Part shown: positions 22,569 to 37,187 of the stretch, piece after piece
Position numbering within the stretch: position 1 is the stretch's first letter
How the letters are laid out: each line of letters starts with the position of its first letter
NCBI GenBank assembly: GCA_965178125.1
Contig: OZ237771.1
Location: 310,001 to 374,000, forward strand
Direction: 5' to 3'
DNA: 64,000 nucleotides
Origin: Bilabrum cf. latius
Lineage: Eukaryota; Bigyra: Bicosoecida; Bigyra; Bicosoecida
Notes under the pieces: model-generated
Seen by the model: the letters and a program-made list of their open reading frames with translations, nothing else
The model's database searches: none
Told to the model about the DNA's origin: nothing
Position numbers and translations under genes: made by a program

Positions 22569-25500
22569 ATGTCATCGAAGGGACGTTTGTCCCAAGGGAA
22601 TGGGCCTAGTCGCTCCTTCGCCGATGCAACAAGCACGTCCGGCCGAAAATCGAACTCTAAATCTGAATCGATGCGAAAACGATTGGAGCGGCGAAGCAAT
22701 GGCAGGAACAAGAAGAAACTTCGTAATGAAAGAATTCGTGCCTAGAGACTTCAGCGACGTGAGGCGTAGCGGAAGCAAGAAGAGGCAGAGCTGCGTGAGG
22801 TAACAAGTGAAATCGAGCTGGAGCGATAGAAGCGTCGGCAGGCCAGGACAAAGAAGAGGTCGGATGACCTAGTTTCTCTCGTCGTGGCTAAGCAGCATGC
22901 GAAAGAGTCCCTGCAACGAAGAGTAGCAGTTGCAATCGAGGCAGCGGATGTGCGATTCGCCTGCTAGCCGGCAGTCGCCAAGCGAGCACGGGAGGCTTCC
23001 TCGGAGCTGCTGCGCTTTGACGTGAAGCGGGCTGGCGGAATCGCTCAAAAAATCGCAATGACCCGTTGCCCGGTGGCTCTATCTAGCGCAAAGACTCAGG
23101 ACGCAGGCGCTTCGGGCGGTCCCGGGGCTGGATTGGGATTCAGCCCCGCCTACGTCGCCTCCCTTCCCTCCAGCGACCCCTCCGCCGGCAACGTCACGGC
23201 CAAGCTGTCCCTGGTACTTGCATCCTCCGCGGTGCGAGGCCACCGGGCACTCCCCACTCCTTCCGCCTTCGCTCGTTCGCGGCTGGACGGATGGCAGGCA
23301 CTGGCGCACACCGGCCCGGACGCCGCCGGTGACCGCGCATCCGCCGTCCTGGCCCCGCTGATGAAGGACCTAAGGGGCATCAACGCATCCAGGCACATCG
23401 ATGAAGCCGTCAGAGCCGTCGTTGGCTCCATCGGTGACGGGGCAGCCGCTCTGCCGCCGCTGTCCGCAGCGCAGTCTCTCGACACCAGACTCAAGGAAAT
23501 AGGGGCGTGCATCAAGGCGCCGGGGAGCGGCGCAGGCAGGCGACTGGGCTCCAGGGCAGGAGGGGTCTCTTCGGGCGGCGGCGGGAGGGACGGGTCGGTT
23601 GCAACCACCCTGGCTGCATCGGTGCGGGCATGGCAGCCGACCGACGGCCCCGCGCTCAAGCCTCATGCCGCGCTGAGACTGGCACGCGTGTGCGTGGAGC
23701 TGTACCTTAGGTATAGGGGGTTCCTGCCTGCACTCATGGAAGCGGTGTGCGACGCGGCGGCTGATGCGGCGCGCGTGCTGGAGGCCGGTGGCGGCCCTGT
23801 GGGGCCAGGGGAGGTCGGTGCCTGGGAGACGGAGGAGGCAAGGAGGCGCCGCGCAGCTAGGATTATGTTCCGCATGCGGGGCCGAGGGGCGGGGCGCTCC
23901 GAGGCCGAGGCGGCCGCGATCCGTTTCGAGATGAAGGAGCAGGTGCAGCCTGCTGCGGTGCCGTGGAGCTGCGCCGGGCTGCTCGGCGTGCTGTCGAGGA
24001 TCAAGGCCGGGCTGGGGAACAAGAGAGAGTGCGCGGATCTAGACAAGAAGGCGGAGGGGGTGGGGCCTGTGACCGGAAATGGAGGCGGGGCGTGGCTCGG
24101 TCGGGATGCAATGTCGGCTGCCGGCAGCTCTGGCGGAAAGGCAAGAGGCAGCGCAGGGGTTGGGGTGGCTGCGGCTGCTGGCGCCTCGCTGGTCGCGGCA
24201 TCGGCTACAAATGGGGAGGATGGTACCAATGACAAGTCAGCGGGGTCATCAAAAGGCAAGGGTAAAGGGAAGGGAGCATCCTCTGGACGTGGTGGAGGCG
24301 GCGGCGGGGGTGGTGGAGGCGGTACCTAGGGCATGCTCGATGATTTCGACGACTTGTCATCCGACTCTGGAAGCGAGACGGACGAGGAGGGGAGCGGTGG
24401 CAGTGACAGCGACGCAGATGGTGAGGGTGCATCTCCTTGCAAGGCAGGGGAGGGAACAAGCAAGGAAGCTCACCCGGAAGGCTCGCCCGCCCTAGGTGCA
24501 GACAGGGGACTAAGGCCGAGCTGGTGCCCTGCCGCTCCCACGGGCGATGACGGGTGTCTGGCGGAGGCGGAGAGGCGTGCATCCACCGGTGGATTAGTTG
24601 CGGCGGTGTCTTCTGCGGATAAGGCAGGCGCAAGTGCAAAAGCCCAGGGCGTGACATCAGCTGCTGCTGCCTCTGCAATCCCCCCGCCACCCACGTCCGA
24701 CGACGCGAAAGTTAGCAAGCGGTCGACGTGGGCAGCCGCAGCCGGTGCTCCGGTGTCCGAGGCGGAATCTAGCGGGCCTACGCTCGGGGTGGGCAAAGTG
24801 GACCCCAGGCTGCTGCAGCTGCCTCCCAACGTGAGCTTGGAAGACGCAGCCAGGGCACTGCTGAACCTGCCCTTGCCGGACAAGCCAGGTGCCGGGAACG
24901 CCGGAGTCCAGCTGGCGCGGCTGCAGCAGCTGCAGAGGGACTGGATCGATGGCGGTTTGTGGGCGTGGTGCCAGCAGCCCGCTACGCGACGGTCTGCCAC
25001 GGACAGGCTGGTTGCCCTGATCGTGCTGCTGCTGGGGCTGCACGAAGCCGGTGCATGGCGAGATGAAGACTCCGCCGCTGCGCTGGTGGCCGCAGCTATC
25101 GGCGAGGAGCAGGTGGTGCGGCAGTGCTTGCAGCACGTGAGGCGGGTCACCAAGGACATTGAAGCGGCGGGATCTGCGGCCGATGAGGGCGAGGGTGCTG
25201 CTGTCGGCGATGCAGGTGGTCAGGCCGGAAGCTTGGCAACCCGCACCCAAGCACCCACGGGTAGCCACGCGGGTGTGACGAGTGATCCGGTTGCAACCGA
25301 TCCTGTTGCGGACGACGACGAGGGCGACGTGTCTGACCCCGAGATCGGGTCTGATGGGAAGCGGCTGCCTTCTCTGCCCGACAGGCCGCCCCTCGTGCTC
25401 CGGGAGCCATGCGGGCCCGGGAGCCGAGCGATCGAGGAGCGGATGCGGAGGGCAGACACGGCGTGGATCGCGCGGCAGCTGGAGCAGGAAGCTGCGAGCG

Positions 25501-28500
25501 AGAGCATGGTGCAGGGCTGGGACGAGGAGGAGAGGAAGAAGAAGCAGGAGCAGAAGCAGGCGGAAGAGAAAGAGAAAGAAAAGGCGAAGCAATCGGCACG
25601 CGGTACAGCCGACCCCAGGCCCGAGCTGCTCCCCCTCACAGAGTGCTCAAAGGCAGCGACGTGCCTGCCCCTCGCCCTGCCTCTTCTCTCCGTTGCCGCC
25701 CCACTCCTCGCCGGCGTGGCCCCGAGGAGGGTCAGGACCGGGGCGGAGAAATTGGCTCCGAATGATAGGTGGCTGCAGGCGCCGGCCGCGCACTGGTTCC
25801 TGGGGCTGCCCGGGTCGGGCTCCAAACCGGAACTAGAGGAGCCGAAGCACTCGTCACACCTCGCGTCCACGCTGTGGGTGGGCACGGGCCTGACGAGGGC
25901 GCGCCTGCTGGCAGTGGCCGACCGGAGCTACGACGCACTGTATTCGCTGCTCGCCCGTCGATTTGGGGAACTCTGCCGGCTAGAGCGGGAAGCAGAGGTG
26001 GAGGCCCTGACGAGGGGAGCCATTGAGAAGCAGCTGAGGGAGCGGATCGCCGGAGCCAGGGAGGCCGTGCGAGTGGCAGATGACGCTGTCCGGACGATGG
26101 GTGACATCATCGACAGGACATACTGCCCCCCGCCGCAGCCCACTCTGCAGGAGGACGAGGAGGCCGAGGGTGCTCTGGTGCTACAGCTATGGCAGGGGGC
26201 CGGCAATGATTCTGACGAGGCCTCGGGCGCGGAAGCCCTGCGGGAGCTGTACGGGGACGAGACGACGGCTGCCCTGTACCGTGACCTCATGGACCTTCAG
26301 GCGGAGTTTCCCACCACCGTGTTCCCCGGGTCCCATTCGACCCGTGTGACGAGTGAGGGGGGTAGTGAGAGCCCGTCAGGCTCTCAGGGCGCGGGGCCTC
26401 CCATCGACCTGTCGTGGGAGGACCAGGTCAGCGAGGCCGAGGATGGTGACCCGGGAGCTGCTGGTGACCCGGTTGCAACCTAGGGCGGCATGGACACGAC
26501 CGTTGCTCTGCTTCACTGCCTCTACAGGCCCTCCCAGATCGGCTCGAGGGAGCTCTCGGACACTTGGTGCAGGCAGTTCGTGGCTCTCGGCCATAACACG
26601 GCGAGGGGCAGGGGCATGCTGGCCTTTGCGCTGCTGGAACCGGCCGCGTTCCTCCGCAGGTTTCCGGTGCCCGTCACCAAGGAACCTTCCATGCAGGTGC
26701 AGCCATGGTCAAACTCGCTGCTGCCATTCCAGGCTCGCATCGTCGCCACTTTGGACAGGGTGATGCCTGGATTCGCTGCGGTTCCGCTGCGGCACGTGGC
26801 ACAGGCTCTGCCCAGACTGGCCCAGATCGCGAGGCGCCAGCCGTGGGCCAAGCGTGAAACGGCAGGAATGCGGGCAGCCTAGGCAGCACTGAGGAGCCAG
26901 CCAGACGCGGAGAGCCTCCGGAAACGGCTGGCTGGCATGGGCAACGAGTCGGCGTCAGAGAGGAAGCGGCGCCGCGCAATGCTTGACAGGAGGAGGAGGA
27001 TGGCTGGCTTGCTGGCGCAGCTGTGCTGGTTCCAGCTGGTGACGCCTGCAGACGCCCTTGGCGCGCTGGTAGAGAGGCCGCTGGGGCTGGGGCTCAGCCA
27101 GAGTGGTGGTCCGGACGGTGGTGCCACTACACCTGAGGCTGGTTCAGGTACTGGCGAGGGCGGGGCGGGGGCATCAGGTGCAGGTGATGGCACTGGGGCT
27201 GGTAGTGACGCTCATGCTTCGTCTTCGTCTTCGTCTTTTCCTTTGCTGGAAGACAGGATCCTCGCCTCTGTGGCGGCCGAGTCTCTAGGCCGGATGTGGG
27301 CGCAGGCGGCGGCCCGAGGGAGCAAGCAGCAGGAGAGCGATTCGGAATCGAAATCGAGCAAGCATGAACATAACGCGGGCGAACGTGACGGAGAGCAATC
27401 CCCTAAAGCGGCATCGGCGGTGCAGACTCCGAGCCTTGCGGCAAGAATCCGGGCGGTGCAGGCTCGTTTCGATGGGCTCTCCAGCCGTGCCGGTGGTACG
27501 GCAGGGGGGATGGCAGAAGCCGACCCAATGGGACCTGCACTGAGCATGATCCAGTACTGCCCGGTTGCAACCGCCATGCTAGCAGAGTCCATTGAGGCCT
27601 GCATTGCGGCATCGTCAGCGCTAAAGCCGGACACGTCTGGTGGAGCCGCGGCAGCGGCTCGTCTGGCCCGCAAGGCGGCGTGGGCACGACTACCGCCCCC
27701 CATCGCGTTCATCCGAGCGACCATAGAGAAGTCCCTCAAGGTCAAGACGGCCAGTTCCGTCGCCTCGCTGCTGAAGAGGGTCCCGTTATCCAGGGAGATG
27801 AGGTACAGCGTGAGGCTCACATTGCTGGATGGTAGTGAGGGGGCTGGGGCCTCGCACCCCCCCCCGGCTTCAGGCGCGGGGGCAGGTGGACCTGCAGACG
27901 TTGGTGCCAGTGCGAGTAGCGGCGATGTTGTGGAGGCTGTGGACGGTGCAGGGGCGTCTGTCCCCGTGAGACATGGTAGTGTCAGCGGAGCTCTGCTGCA
28001 AGCTCAGATCGTGACTTCCTTGCTTAGGCTAGGAAGGCAGAGGCAGGAGGACGCGCAGGCGGTCGCGCTCGTGTGCGACCGGCTGCGGCGGCAGTGCCCG
28101 CTTCTGGTGCAGGCTGTTGCGGATGCGGTCGCGACCAGCTTTCTGTCGGCCGCCTGGGAGGGCGCTTCTCAGGCCGGCGGGGGCCAGGACCAGGGCCAGG
28201 GGGGCGCGCAATCGAGCGGTGGCGCGGACCTGCTGTTCTCTGCCAAGTCAAACCGGAACCTCCGCATGGCGGACGCTCGTCTGCTGGGCCAGCTGGCACG
28301 GTGCGGCGTGATCTCTGAGCGGGCATTCTTCCGAGTGCTCTACGGTCTGCTGTCCCAGGGCCACGAGGCCGGGGGGATGCAGGCGGTGCAGAGGGCCATG
28401 GGGCTGCTGGCGATGCGGGACCGGGCGGGCGGTGTGACGAGTGAGAAGAGCCCGGGCCCGATTCCGGGTCACCTTGTGTCTGCCTCCGCAGTGACGTCAT

Positions 28501-30419
28501 CGCTCGGCGGGGCAGTTGGCCTGCCGACTGACCCCGCCGCAGCCGAGGCAGTGCTCCAGCGACTCACCTCAAGCAGGGCCGAGGAGCAAGAAGAACAAGC
28601 CGCGCTGCAGTGCGATGCAGCTTGCACCGCTGGAGGTGTGATGAGTGCGTCCTCCAGGCGGATGGCCAGGTTGCGGGTGAAGGACGCCGCGTGGGCCCTT
28701 CTCACGCTGGCTGTGGCGGGGCTGGGCCCGAGACCGGTGGTGGATGCCAGTGAGCAAGCTGTGAGTGACGCCGCTTAGGACGGAACGAAGCGAGAAGCTG
28801 TTCCTGGAGCGACCGCGCAGCAGTTCCGGCTCGGCGGCGGCTGGGCCTCCCATCCGCTCATTCCCTGCGCCGCCGATCCGCCCACCAGCTTCCTCCGGCC
28901 TGTTCTCGTGTGCACTGCACTGCAGTCCAGGTGGCCCAGGGCAGCGGGCGTGGGATCGGATCGGAGCGCTTTGGTGGAAGCGTCGGGAAAGAAAGTGACG
29001 TCAGCGTAGTCAAGGCGTCTGCTTCGGCTGCTGTGCTACCTGCAGCTGCACGCCCTAGCCAAGGCGGCCGTGGGAGTATCGGCGGAACAACTATATTCCG
29101 ACACCCTGGAGCGCTTTCGTGACGTGCTGGAAGTCCCCATTGCCGATGAAATGCCTCACTGGGCCGGCACAACTCGATCGGAGCTCAGAGAGGCCGTGAG
29201 ACAGTGGACGCAGCTTCCTTCGGACAAACGGCCGATCGTCCAGCCGAAGCTGCCAACGTTCCGGTTCCGCTCGTTTGACGCCGCACAAAAAGTCTGTATG
29301 GTGCTCGAGGCGGAAGAGGCGCTGGCATGGTGGGGCTGGTGCAGTGCCCATGAGCTTGGGTAGGATGCCATGCCGGGCAGCTCTCAGGGTGTCACTTCGG
29401 CAGGGTCAGAATCGGATGGTGCGGGTGTGCGGAAACCCACATCAGGTGATGCTGGCGGCGGCGTCGTGTACTCTGACGATGAAGGCGATGAAGATGAGGA
29501 TGATGATGATGACGAGGAGGAGTATGACGAGGAGGAGGAGGAGGAGGAGGAGTATGACGAGGAAGAGGACGACGACGATACGTCAGACGATGACGCGGAA
29601 GAGGAAGACAATGGCGATGCTGGTTCGGTGGACCACGCTGATAGTGAATCTGGCGATGAGTATGATGATGGACACGGCTGGAGCAACGCAAATGCGAGCC
29701 TATTTGAGCAGAACGGGGCTGCCAGAACTACCGACGGGCGTGCTGTCGATGCTGCGCCCGCGCAGAGTGCTCGCGGCAGTGGGGCGCGACGAGCTGTCTG
29801 GGAGGAAGAAGACGAGGATGAGGTCGAGTCAAGGCTGGCCAAACTCATGATGGAGGCTTCGGGGGGCGGATCCACGGGCCAAAGATCCGGTGGATCCAGG
29901 CAGATGCAGGAAGTGGGTAAAGTAGCCGGAGGGCGAGCCCACCGAGATTTTTCAGGGGCTCAAGAGGCATCTTCTGTGGGAGGCTGGTTGGAACGTGCCG
30001 CGATCGCAGATGCCGGTGGTGATGCCGCTGCTGGCCTGGCAGCCGCCAGATCTGCAGCAGGGGGAAGGGGCTCGGGCAACGCGACGGGTATTTCTGCCGT
30101 GCGAGTTCTCAGGCAGAATGCCCAAAGAGCGACCCCTGCCGCCCTGGGTGGGTCGATCGCCGGTCGCCAATCAGGAGCGCAGTCCGTGAAGGTGCTCCTG
30201 CGCAGGGCGGGACCAGGCACTAGCGGACAGGGCAGGGTGCGTTCATCGACTGACATGCGCGCTGTGGAGGCAACGGTTATCATGCGGCGCGATCCGGTGA
30301 AGGAGGCTGCTAGCTCGGCGCAGAGAGCAGGGTAGCCGGAGGATGGACACGCTTCGCTGGCGGGTCCGTTTGACTATGAGGCCGGCTAGGAGAGGGAGGT
30401 GGAGGACTGGGAGATGTGA
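22569..30419 (+). CDS. About 2616-residue protein, basic coiled coil then low-complexity and helical regions
   Basis: The start ATG at 22569 reads MSSKGRLSQGNG. The frame runs 7.85 kb to TGA 30417-30419, crossing about a dozen TAG codons (for example 22740, 22764, 24327, 26481, 26880, 28776, 29361, 30333). Residues about 30-150 form a highly charged helix rich in Arg/Lys/Glu (LQRREA-UAG-RKQEEAELREV, ELER-UAG-KRRQARTKK), typical of coiled coil; Gln fits the UAG positions. Later parts alternate Ala/Gly/Ser-rich linkers with helical blocks (RIMFRMRGRGAGRS, TVALLHCLYRPSQIG, RMADARLLGQLARCGVIS) and a very acidic Asp/Glu run near 29480-29620. There are no membrane segments. I do not recognise the family; an alpha-solenoid scaffold or nuclear protein is possible. 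It is intronless as far as I can see. Confidence 0.7.
29466..29620 (+). repeat. GAG/GAT-rich acidic coding tract
   Basis: A run of GAN triplets encodes an almost uninterrupted Asp/Glu/Tyr stretch in the preceding gene. Similar acidic tracts occur in chromatin- and nucleolus-associated proteins, but no function follows from this alone. Confidence 0.7.
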
Positions 30420-31164
30420 AATGTCGAAACCTATTGACCCCCTGCATGGATTAGCTCTAGGATCTTGTTGCTGCGAGGGATCGGTCATCTTGCAAATTAG
30501 CTTCTACGCCAGGGAATATAAGTTATAGTTTTCACCTGTTTTGCACATGCGGGATATAGCCCTATCAACGATTTCAGTCCTAGTGCAATCCGGATTCGAT
30601 AAATCCCGGATGCCTTCAATTCTTTGCCCAAGGCATCTTCCGTCATGCCAATTTATCCAATCACGAACCGAGACCGGCACTCACCACGGATCGACCGCGT
30701 CGCCTCCACGCCGTCCATCACTGGCATCGACTTGTCCATCGTGATCCAGCCCAGGCACTCCACCCCAGGCCCCGCCTCCATCCAGGATGGCCCGGGCTCA
30801 GCACGCCTCCAGTGCCTTCTGCCCGTCCTTGGCCTGATGCACGGTATCCCGTATATCCGGATCCGAGTCTGCGAGCTATAGCCCTTGTGTCTCACACCGG
30901 TCTACCCGTCGGGGGGGGCTTGTGCCTGGCAAAGTTAGCAACCCGTCAGACCCAATTGAAGGCAAAAAAAGCAGGAGCATGTGAAAAGGCAGCGTGTCTC
31001 TCTGTCAGATTGGATTTCTGGGTTTTGAATCGAACATTTCCCTATCGCCAGCGAGCCGGACTGGCTCCACGGAGTCTTCTACAGTAGATCCATCCCCAAC
31101 ATGGGATCCGGATGTTGCTGGAATAATTTGCGAGCATGCCAGCGTTCAGTTACTCGCCGGTTCG
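30420..31164. other. Convergent intergenic region
   Basis: About 745 bases between the 3' ends of two giant genes on opposite strands. Small frames are present but have no support. It must hold both 3' untranslated regions. I see no clear AATAAA signal for either strand and no repeat array. Confidence 0.4.
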
Positions 31165-34100
31165 TCAAACCAAATCTCCATCGCCCGATCGATTTCCTGT
31201 CCCGCCCGGCCAAGCCACAGAGTACCCGCCAGCCGTTGCAACGGCGTACCGCTGCCGGAGTCTCCTGGCAGCTGCCTGAAGCGATCCCAGGTCTGGCGTG
31301 CCACTTCCCTGGCCATCGTAACTGCTACCGCTGGCAGTGGTGCTGCTCTCGCCTGCTATTCTGTCGACTTTCACTGCTCCGATCGATACAACGGGATGCC
31401 TCATGAAACGAGCCTAGTGCCTTCCCAGCTGCAACGACGCGCCACGGGTTGGCAGCGACACCACAGGCGGCATGTGGCCAGGCGACGACGCAGCGGCGCC
31501 AGCCCGGCTGTCGCCAACATCCCCACTGGTCACACTATCACTCGTCACACCATCGATGCGACCCTCGCTGGAGCTCCCCAGCCTCATTCCCATCCTCCAA
31601 GCCGCATCGTGCATGTCACCCAAGGTGCCCTGCACCCCGTCAGAATCCAGTGACGCAGGCCGCAGGATCCAGCCGACTGCAGCGGCCGCCCCCCACCACA
31701 CCCCAACCTCCTCTTCCTCATTCTAATATTCCTTCTCCTTCCCCTTTTGCTGCTACTGCTCCTGCTGTTGGTCTGCGATGTCCCTGGCGCTGCTTCCTCC
31801 TCCCCCCCTCCCGATCCCTGATTGCAGCCACAGCTGCAGCACTCGCTTAGCCAGCACACTCTGCAGCCGAATGTCAGGCGGTGAGACCCGTCCTCGGATC
31901 AGGAGATCGCCCGACCAGCCTCGTGTATCCCGCGATGCAGGATACTGTTCCCTCCCGTTGGTAGCACTCGGACGACTGATGGAATGGCTCCAATTGCTGG
32001 CGACAGACGAGGGCTTCTTACCAGTGGCCCACGCGGCCACCTCGCCAGCAAGCGGGTTGCAAACCCGCACGCCCCCTGTGAGCGGCTCTAGCCCGAGGAG
32101 CTGCCTTGCACGCCCGGCCAGCCTAGTGCCTGGAGATGCCAGCGATGCTTCAAAGGTATGCTGGGAAACCGGCGCGGTCTGGCGATGTAGTGGAGCTGCA
32201 GTACTGCGACCAACTCTATCCTCAGCATCTCCACCACCATTGTAACCATCGTAATCTTCTTCTTCTTCCTGTTGCATGCCATGCGATCCATCCATGGCTG
32301 CACCCGTGGGTTGCATCGGCTCCAGCCCACCCCTCTGACACTACTGCACATGCCTCTAATCACTGCCAGACTTCGCCTGCCAGTCCAAAGCTAGCGGACC
32401 AGGTCTCTTGTTGCCTGCAGCACCGTCATCAAATGCCTCGATGCACCCAGATTCAGCCGACAGCCGCATCCAGTACCGCACTTCTTGCCCGCACATGCCG
32501 AGGAGTTGCCTGCACGGCAGGTCCACACCAGCAGTATTCTCGAGCCCCTGACCATGACCTGCATCACTCATTCTCGCTCCAGTGATACTGCTGCAGTCAT
32601 CCGCCCCTTGGCCGTGCCATGCATCGGCAGGAGCGCCTGTACCTCCTGAGCACGCGTCATCCGAACCGTCAGCATGCACGTATCCTGCCCCTCCCCCGTC
32701 TGTCACCTCGAGCAGGGCGCCAAACCTCCATCGCACTGTGGCAATCGTGACTGTGACGTTGCTGGGCAGCCGTTCCAGCTCTTCACTGTAGCTTGACCCA
32801 TTCCGGCGTGGGTTGCGCTATGCCTGGCTGCGTTGCCTTTCTCCGTGGGCCGGGTCGGTGGAAGCATCCTTGTCTCTGGGCGGGACGAGGATTCCCCTTG
32901 ACTCGTCAAGGCAGATGTCGAAGCGGGTGCGGCGCAGTGGAAGGTGCACTGCACTCTCGTTCGCAGGGCCGGTATCATCATTTAGTGCATCGCGTTCGTT
33001 GTCGTCTAACGGCATGCGACTTGCCACTATGACGTCAGCAGCGTCGGCTTGCATGACTCGCCCGTCACACAGGCACACCGGTGGCTCGCCACGCAGAGGT
33101 GCAAATGCCCTCTGCTAGTGGGCGGTGGAGTGGGCATGATCAAGCCCTGGCTCGCTGTCACCTACGGCCGCAGTTGCAGCCGCTCGCGCCAGCCCATAGT
33201 CCTTGCACGGTCGCAGCCACACCCACGCGTGGGCATACCGAGACACATGCGACTCGCCGTGGGCACTTGACTTTGATGAAGAAACTTCCTTGCTTGCGCC
33301 CAGTCCGGACTATGGAGCCGTCTACCCATCGGGTTCGTCATCGGCTTCGCCTCCTTGTGCTGTGTCTCGAGGCGCGCTGGCTGTGCCGTCCACTCTCACT
33401 CGAAGCAGAGCCTGCCAGCCCGCCCGGATGCAGACCAGCCTCTTGGGCCGCACGAGAATCGACACGATCGGCCGCGGAGCATCGATTCCAGTAACCACGC
33501 CGTTATGCACCCACGGGGAGCGTGTGATGGTGGCAAGAGGCACTGGTACCGCTCGAGTCGAATCCAGCTCTCTTTCGCACAGTGCTGGAGCACCTGCGTG
33601 TGATAGCAGGCGGCGGGTGGGCGACCCTGCCACTGCAATCAGTCGATGCATCAATGGGCGCGGAACACTACCAGTAACAGCACCCTACGGATGGCCGTGC
33701 ATGCGGATAGCACGATCATGATCCTGAGTAAGCGAACTGTCACTTTGCTCAGTGGTCCCGGCATCATTGGGAATTGCGATGGGCTACTAGAATCTGCCGA
33801 TTCTGTGCTCTTGTCTTGTAGAGCCGCCGGGTGAACCCCCTCTTGATTGCGTTTGTGACCCACTCATCCAAGATCTTGCGGCTTGAGTGACCTTCAGGAA
33901 GGCCCGGTACGCCGCTGCCACGACTTGTCGAACATCGTCGGCATGCTGGGCCGATGGTGACTCCCCATAGCACGCTGCCATCAACAAGTGACATGCATAG
34001 GCATGTTGTACTGCACCTCGAGACATCATGATCGCGAAAGCCAAGAGCTGAATCATGCGACTGTCAGTCGACTCGTGGTCATCAACAGCATGTGCAAGAT

Positions 34101-37100
34101 CAGCCCTGCTCTTACAGAGTGACCTTGCAATTCGAATCAGGGTGCTGGTCCTCACAGGCAGCATGATCAACTCCTCTGGACTACCATCCGGGGTCAAGTT
34201 CCGGTCTTCAGGGCCTGCCACGCGGCCTGTGATCACTCGTCGGCTCGATGGATCTCCCGGTATTGGGTTGCAGCGCTTGGCCATCACTGCGCCCCTGATG
34301 CAGTCGCTTGGAAGAAGGCGCTACGCAGCCACCGGTATGCACAGCATCGGGAAGAGACCTCCAACTGATTGTGCAGTGGTCGGACACGCCTTGAATGTGG
34401 CTATCTGGCACGCAAGTCCCGAGATGCTGCTATTGCCTGTACGGTGGCCGCTGCCACTGGCTGCTTTGGGCCAAGCATCGTTCTATGTCTCCTTGAGAGA
34501 GCTGTCCGCTATGCGGACTAACAGGCCTTGCCACACGCCGATATGCGGGTGCAGGCCACCGGCAATGCCTGATCGCTGTCGGTCTCCATCCACGCTCTGA
34601 CCTTCCATCGACTGCTGATGCAGATGCTGCTGCTCGCACAGAACGAACAGCCCGAGCCCATCCAGCATATCAACCCACTGCGGCTCAGGGGCAGTCACTG
34701 GGGACTGGCCGTACCGGTCCACTGCTTGGGCGGGTTCCGTGGATACTTGGGGCCTTTGGCGCTTTCGGCTACGGTGCTCAGACACAGGCTAGGCTTGCCC
34801 AGCAGGTGCGGTCCCTAACCTAACCGGCAATGGAGACTTGGAAGGGACACACACAGCGCTGAATGGAAGCACCGTGCATTCCCTTAGCGACACAGACACC
34901 AGCCACACCGACCCATCCATAGCACGTACCGCGATCGGTCTTGCACTGCGGGCCAGCGCCTACATCGGTCCGCTTGCACTATCTCCGGGCGGCCAGCTGC
35001 CTGATCCGCGCCCCAGCTCTGTCTGTAGCAAGGCCCAAATCGACTGCCTACGCTTCTCAGACGCATGCACTGCTCTGGCGCAGCTTAAACCATCTTCGTC
35101 ACTTGCGAACGAGCCATAGCTGCCGAGATCGGCCTGATCCAAAATTACAACGGATGCCACACCAAGGGGCAGCGGCTGCCCCTCCAATGCAATGCACCTT
35201 GCGTTCACCTGCGCATGGCTGCATGCCACTGCGACCACAGTGCCGATAGCCTGTGTCTCATGCGACGCGTTTCGTATACTATGGGAGCCCCCGCTGCGGT
35301 GGAAATCTAGCCCAATACTAATAGTCAACTGCTTGTCGGCCCCGTCCTAGTCGCGGCTCTGCAGGCACCCGGGAGCCACAATCGATGCAGATGGCTCCTT
35401 GTTCCAGCTTGCCTGGTGCCATTCACCATTGCCAGATGTTGTATGCCCTGCTCCAATGACGCCGCATGCCACGAACCTGTTATTGCTCTTTTCCTCGCCG
35501 ATGCGATCTGGCAGCCCAGGCCATGCACCCGCCCAAAGGTCGAAGCGGGACTCGATACTGTCACCCACGCAGCACATTGATGATCTGGTTGCAGATGACA
35601 CAATTCCATCGGCTGTACAAAAGCCTTGGACATTCTGAGCACGGCAGGGACTCATTGAGAATCGACCCGTCTCAGAATCCGGAAGGGCACTACCAGTACC
35701 AGCGCGATCCCGCGAGCTAGCCGATGCCACCCACGGCCGGTCGCTCGCCACCACAGAATTCGGAGGTATGCGCGAATTGATCTGTCGCAAAACCTCCTGA
35801 CAGGCACCACGAAACACACTCAGCGCGGATGCGTGCTGCATCACTGTCGGCGGACTGCATGGCTCTGGGTAGAATCTGTGAGATGAAACGTGAAGTGGTA
35901 CGCCGACTGAGGCTGGGTCTAGCATCTGCTATTCAAGATCCCCGGCGGTACTGCGGGCATCTATCGCAGCGGGCTATGAGTTCGTCCGGCCGTCAACCCG
36001 TTGGAGAGCACCCAGAATACTCCTCATCGCGGTATCATGCTACGCGAGAGCAGCAGCAGCGAGCAACAGCCCGCGCTTGTTCCCTGCGACCAGACTCGGG
36101 CCAACGTCGACACCGTCCAGGAAACAGCACGCTGCGTCCAGTGCCGAGTGATGCGCGACGAAATCTCGTTTGAATGATAGAGGCAATGGAGCACTTGGCT
36201 GGCCCTGGGTAGCGCTAGTGCCTGGAATCCGAGAAGCAGTTTGCTTGGGGTCGGACTGCATCGGCCAAGAAGCTCCAGGCAGCTTTCCAATAGCATCGAG
36301 CTGAGAATGTTCAAGCGGATCGTGGGCTGACACTATCTAACCAAATCGCCCCTGTCTGCATGCTATTGCAGCTAGCGGCGTGTGCACGGCTGCAGTGGCA
36401 GACGTGCCAGGTCCCAAGTCGGCAGCTGAAGCTACGCTGGGTATAGCTCTACTTGAAGCGGGCCCTCCACTCGTGCGCGTGCAGTCTACCATGATGCGTC
36501 CATCGGCGTAATACTGCATGGTGCTCACATCGCGACCGCTGAGCCCTCGGGCGGGCTCTCGCTGCACGACCACTTGCAGGCCAGCGCCAGCAATCGCCCT
36601 GGCTACAGGCCCTCCCATGATGCGATCAAACTGTGGATCCGTCAATGAGAAACGAATTGGGCCAGCAATTACGAGCGAGCCGCTTGCAATGCCAAGGATC
36701 TAGGGCGACTAATTTGCGGGCTATGCTGGTGCGCCTGACACTTGCCCACGCGTTGCAGCCGCGGGTAGCGGTGGCAAATGCACGACGATAGCCCGCCACG
36801 ATTGCACCAGATCACCCAACGAACCAGCCCCATTGCTTGCAGCGCGAGGCGCTGTGCAAGGTCCAACTATAACGGCGAGCAAAGGGTCCAGCCAGTGCCA
36901 GACTCCCATCACGTGGACCCCAGCAACAGCAGGTGCATCTCTTGAGTCCAGAAGCGGCGCACTGACAACGGGCTGCGGACGCCGACGTCGTGCTTCCTTC
37001 GTGACTCGGGCCAGCGCGACCGAGTCGAGTGGGACCGACTCAATCGTCACACCTCCACCAGGCAGCTTGTCGTCTTGCTTAACGTGACCACCGCCGAGCC

Positions 37101-37156
37101 AATCAGATTCAAGTGCAACCTCGCTAGTTTTGCTGTTCCTGCCAGGGCCTGCTGCA

Positions 37157-37187
<31 letters not shown>
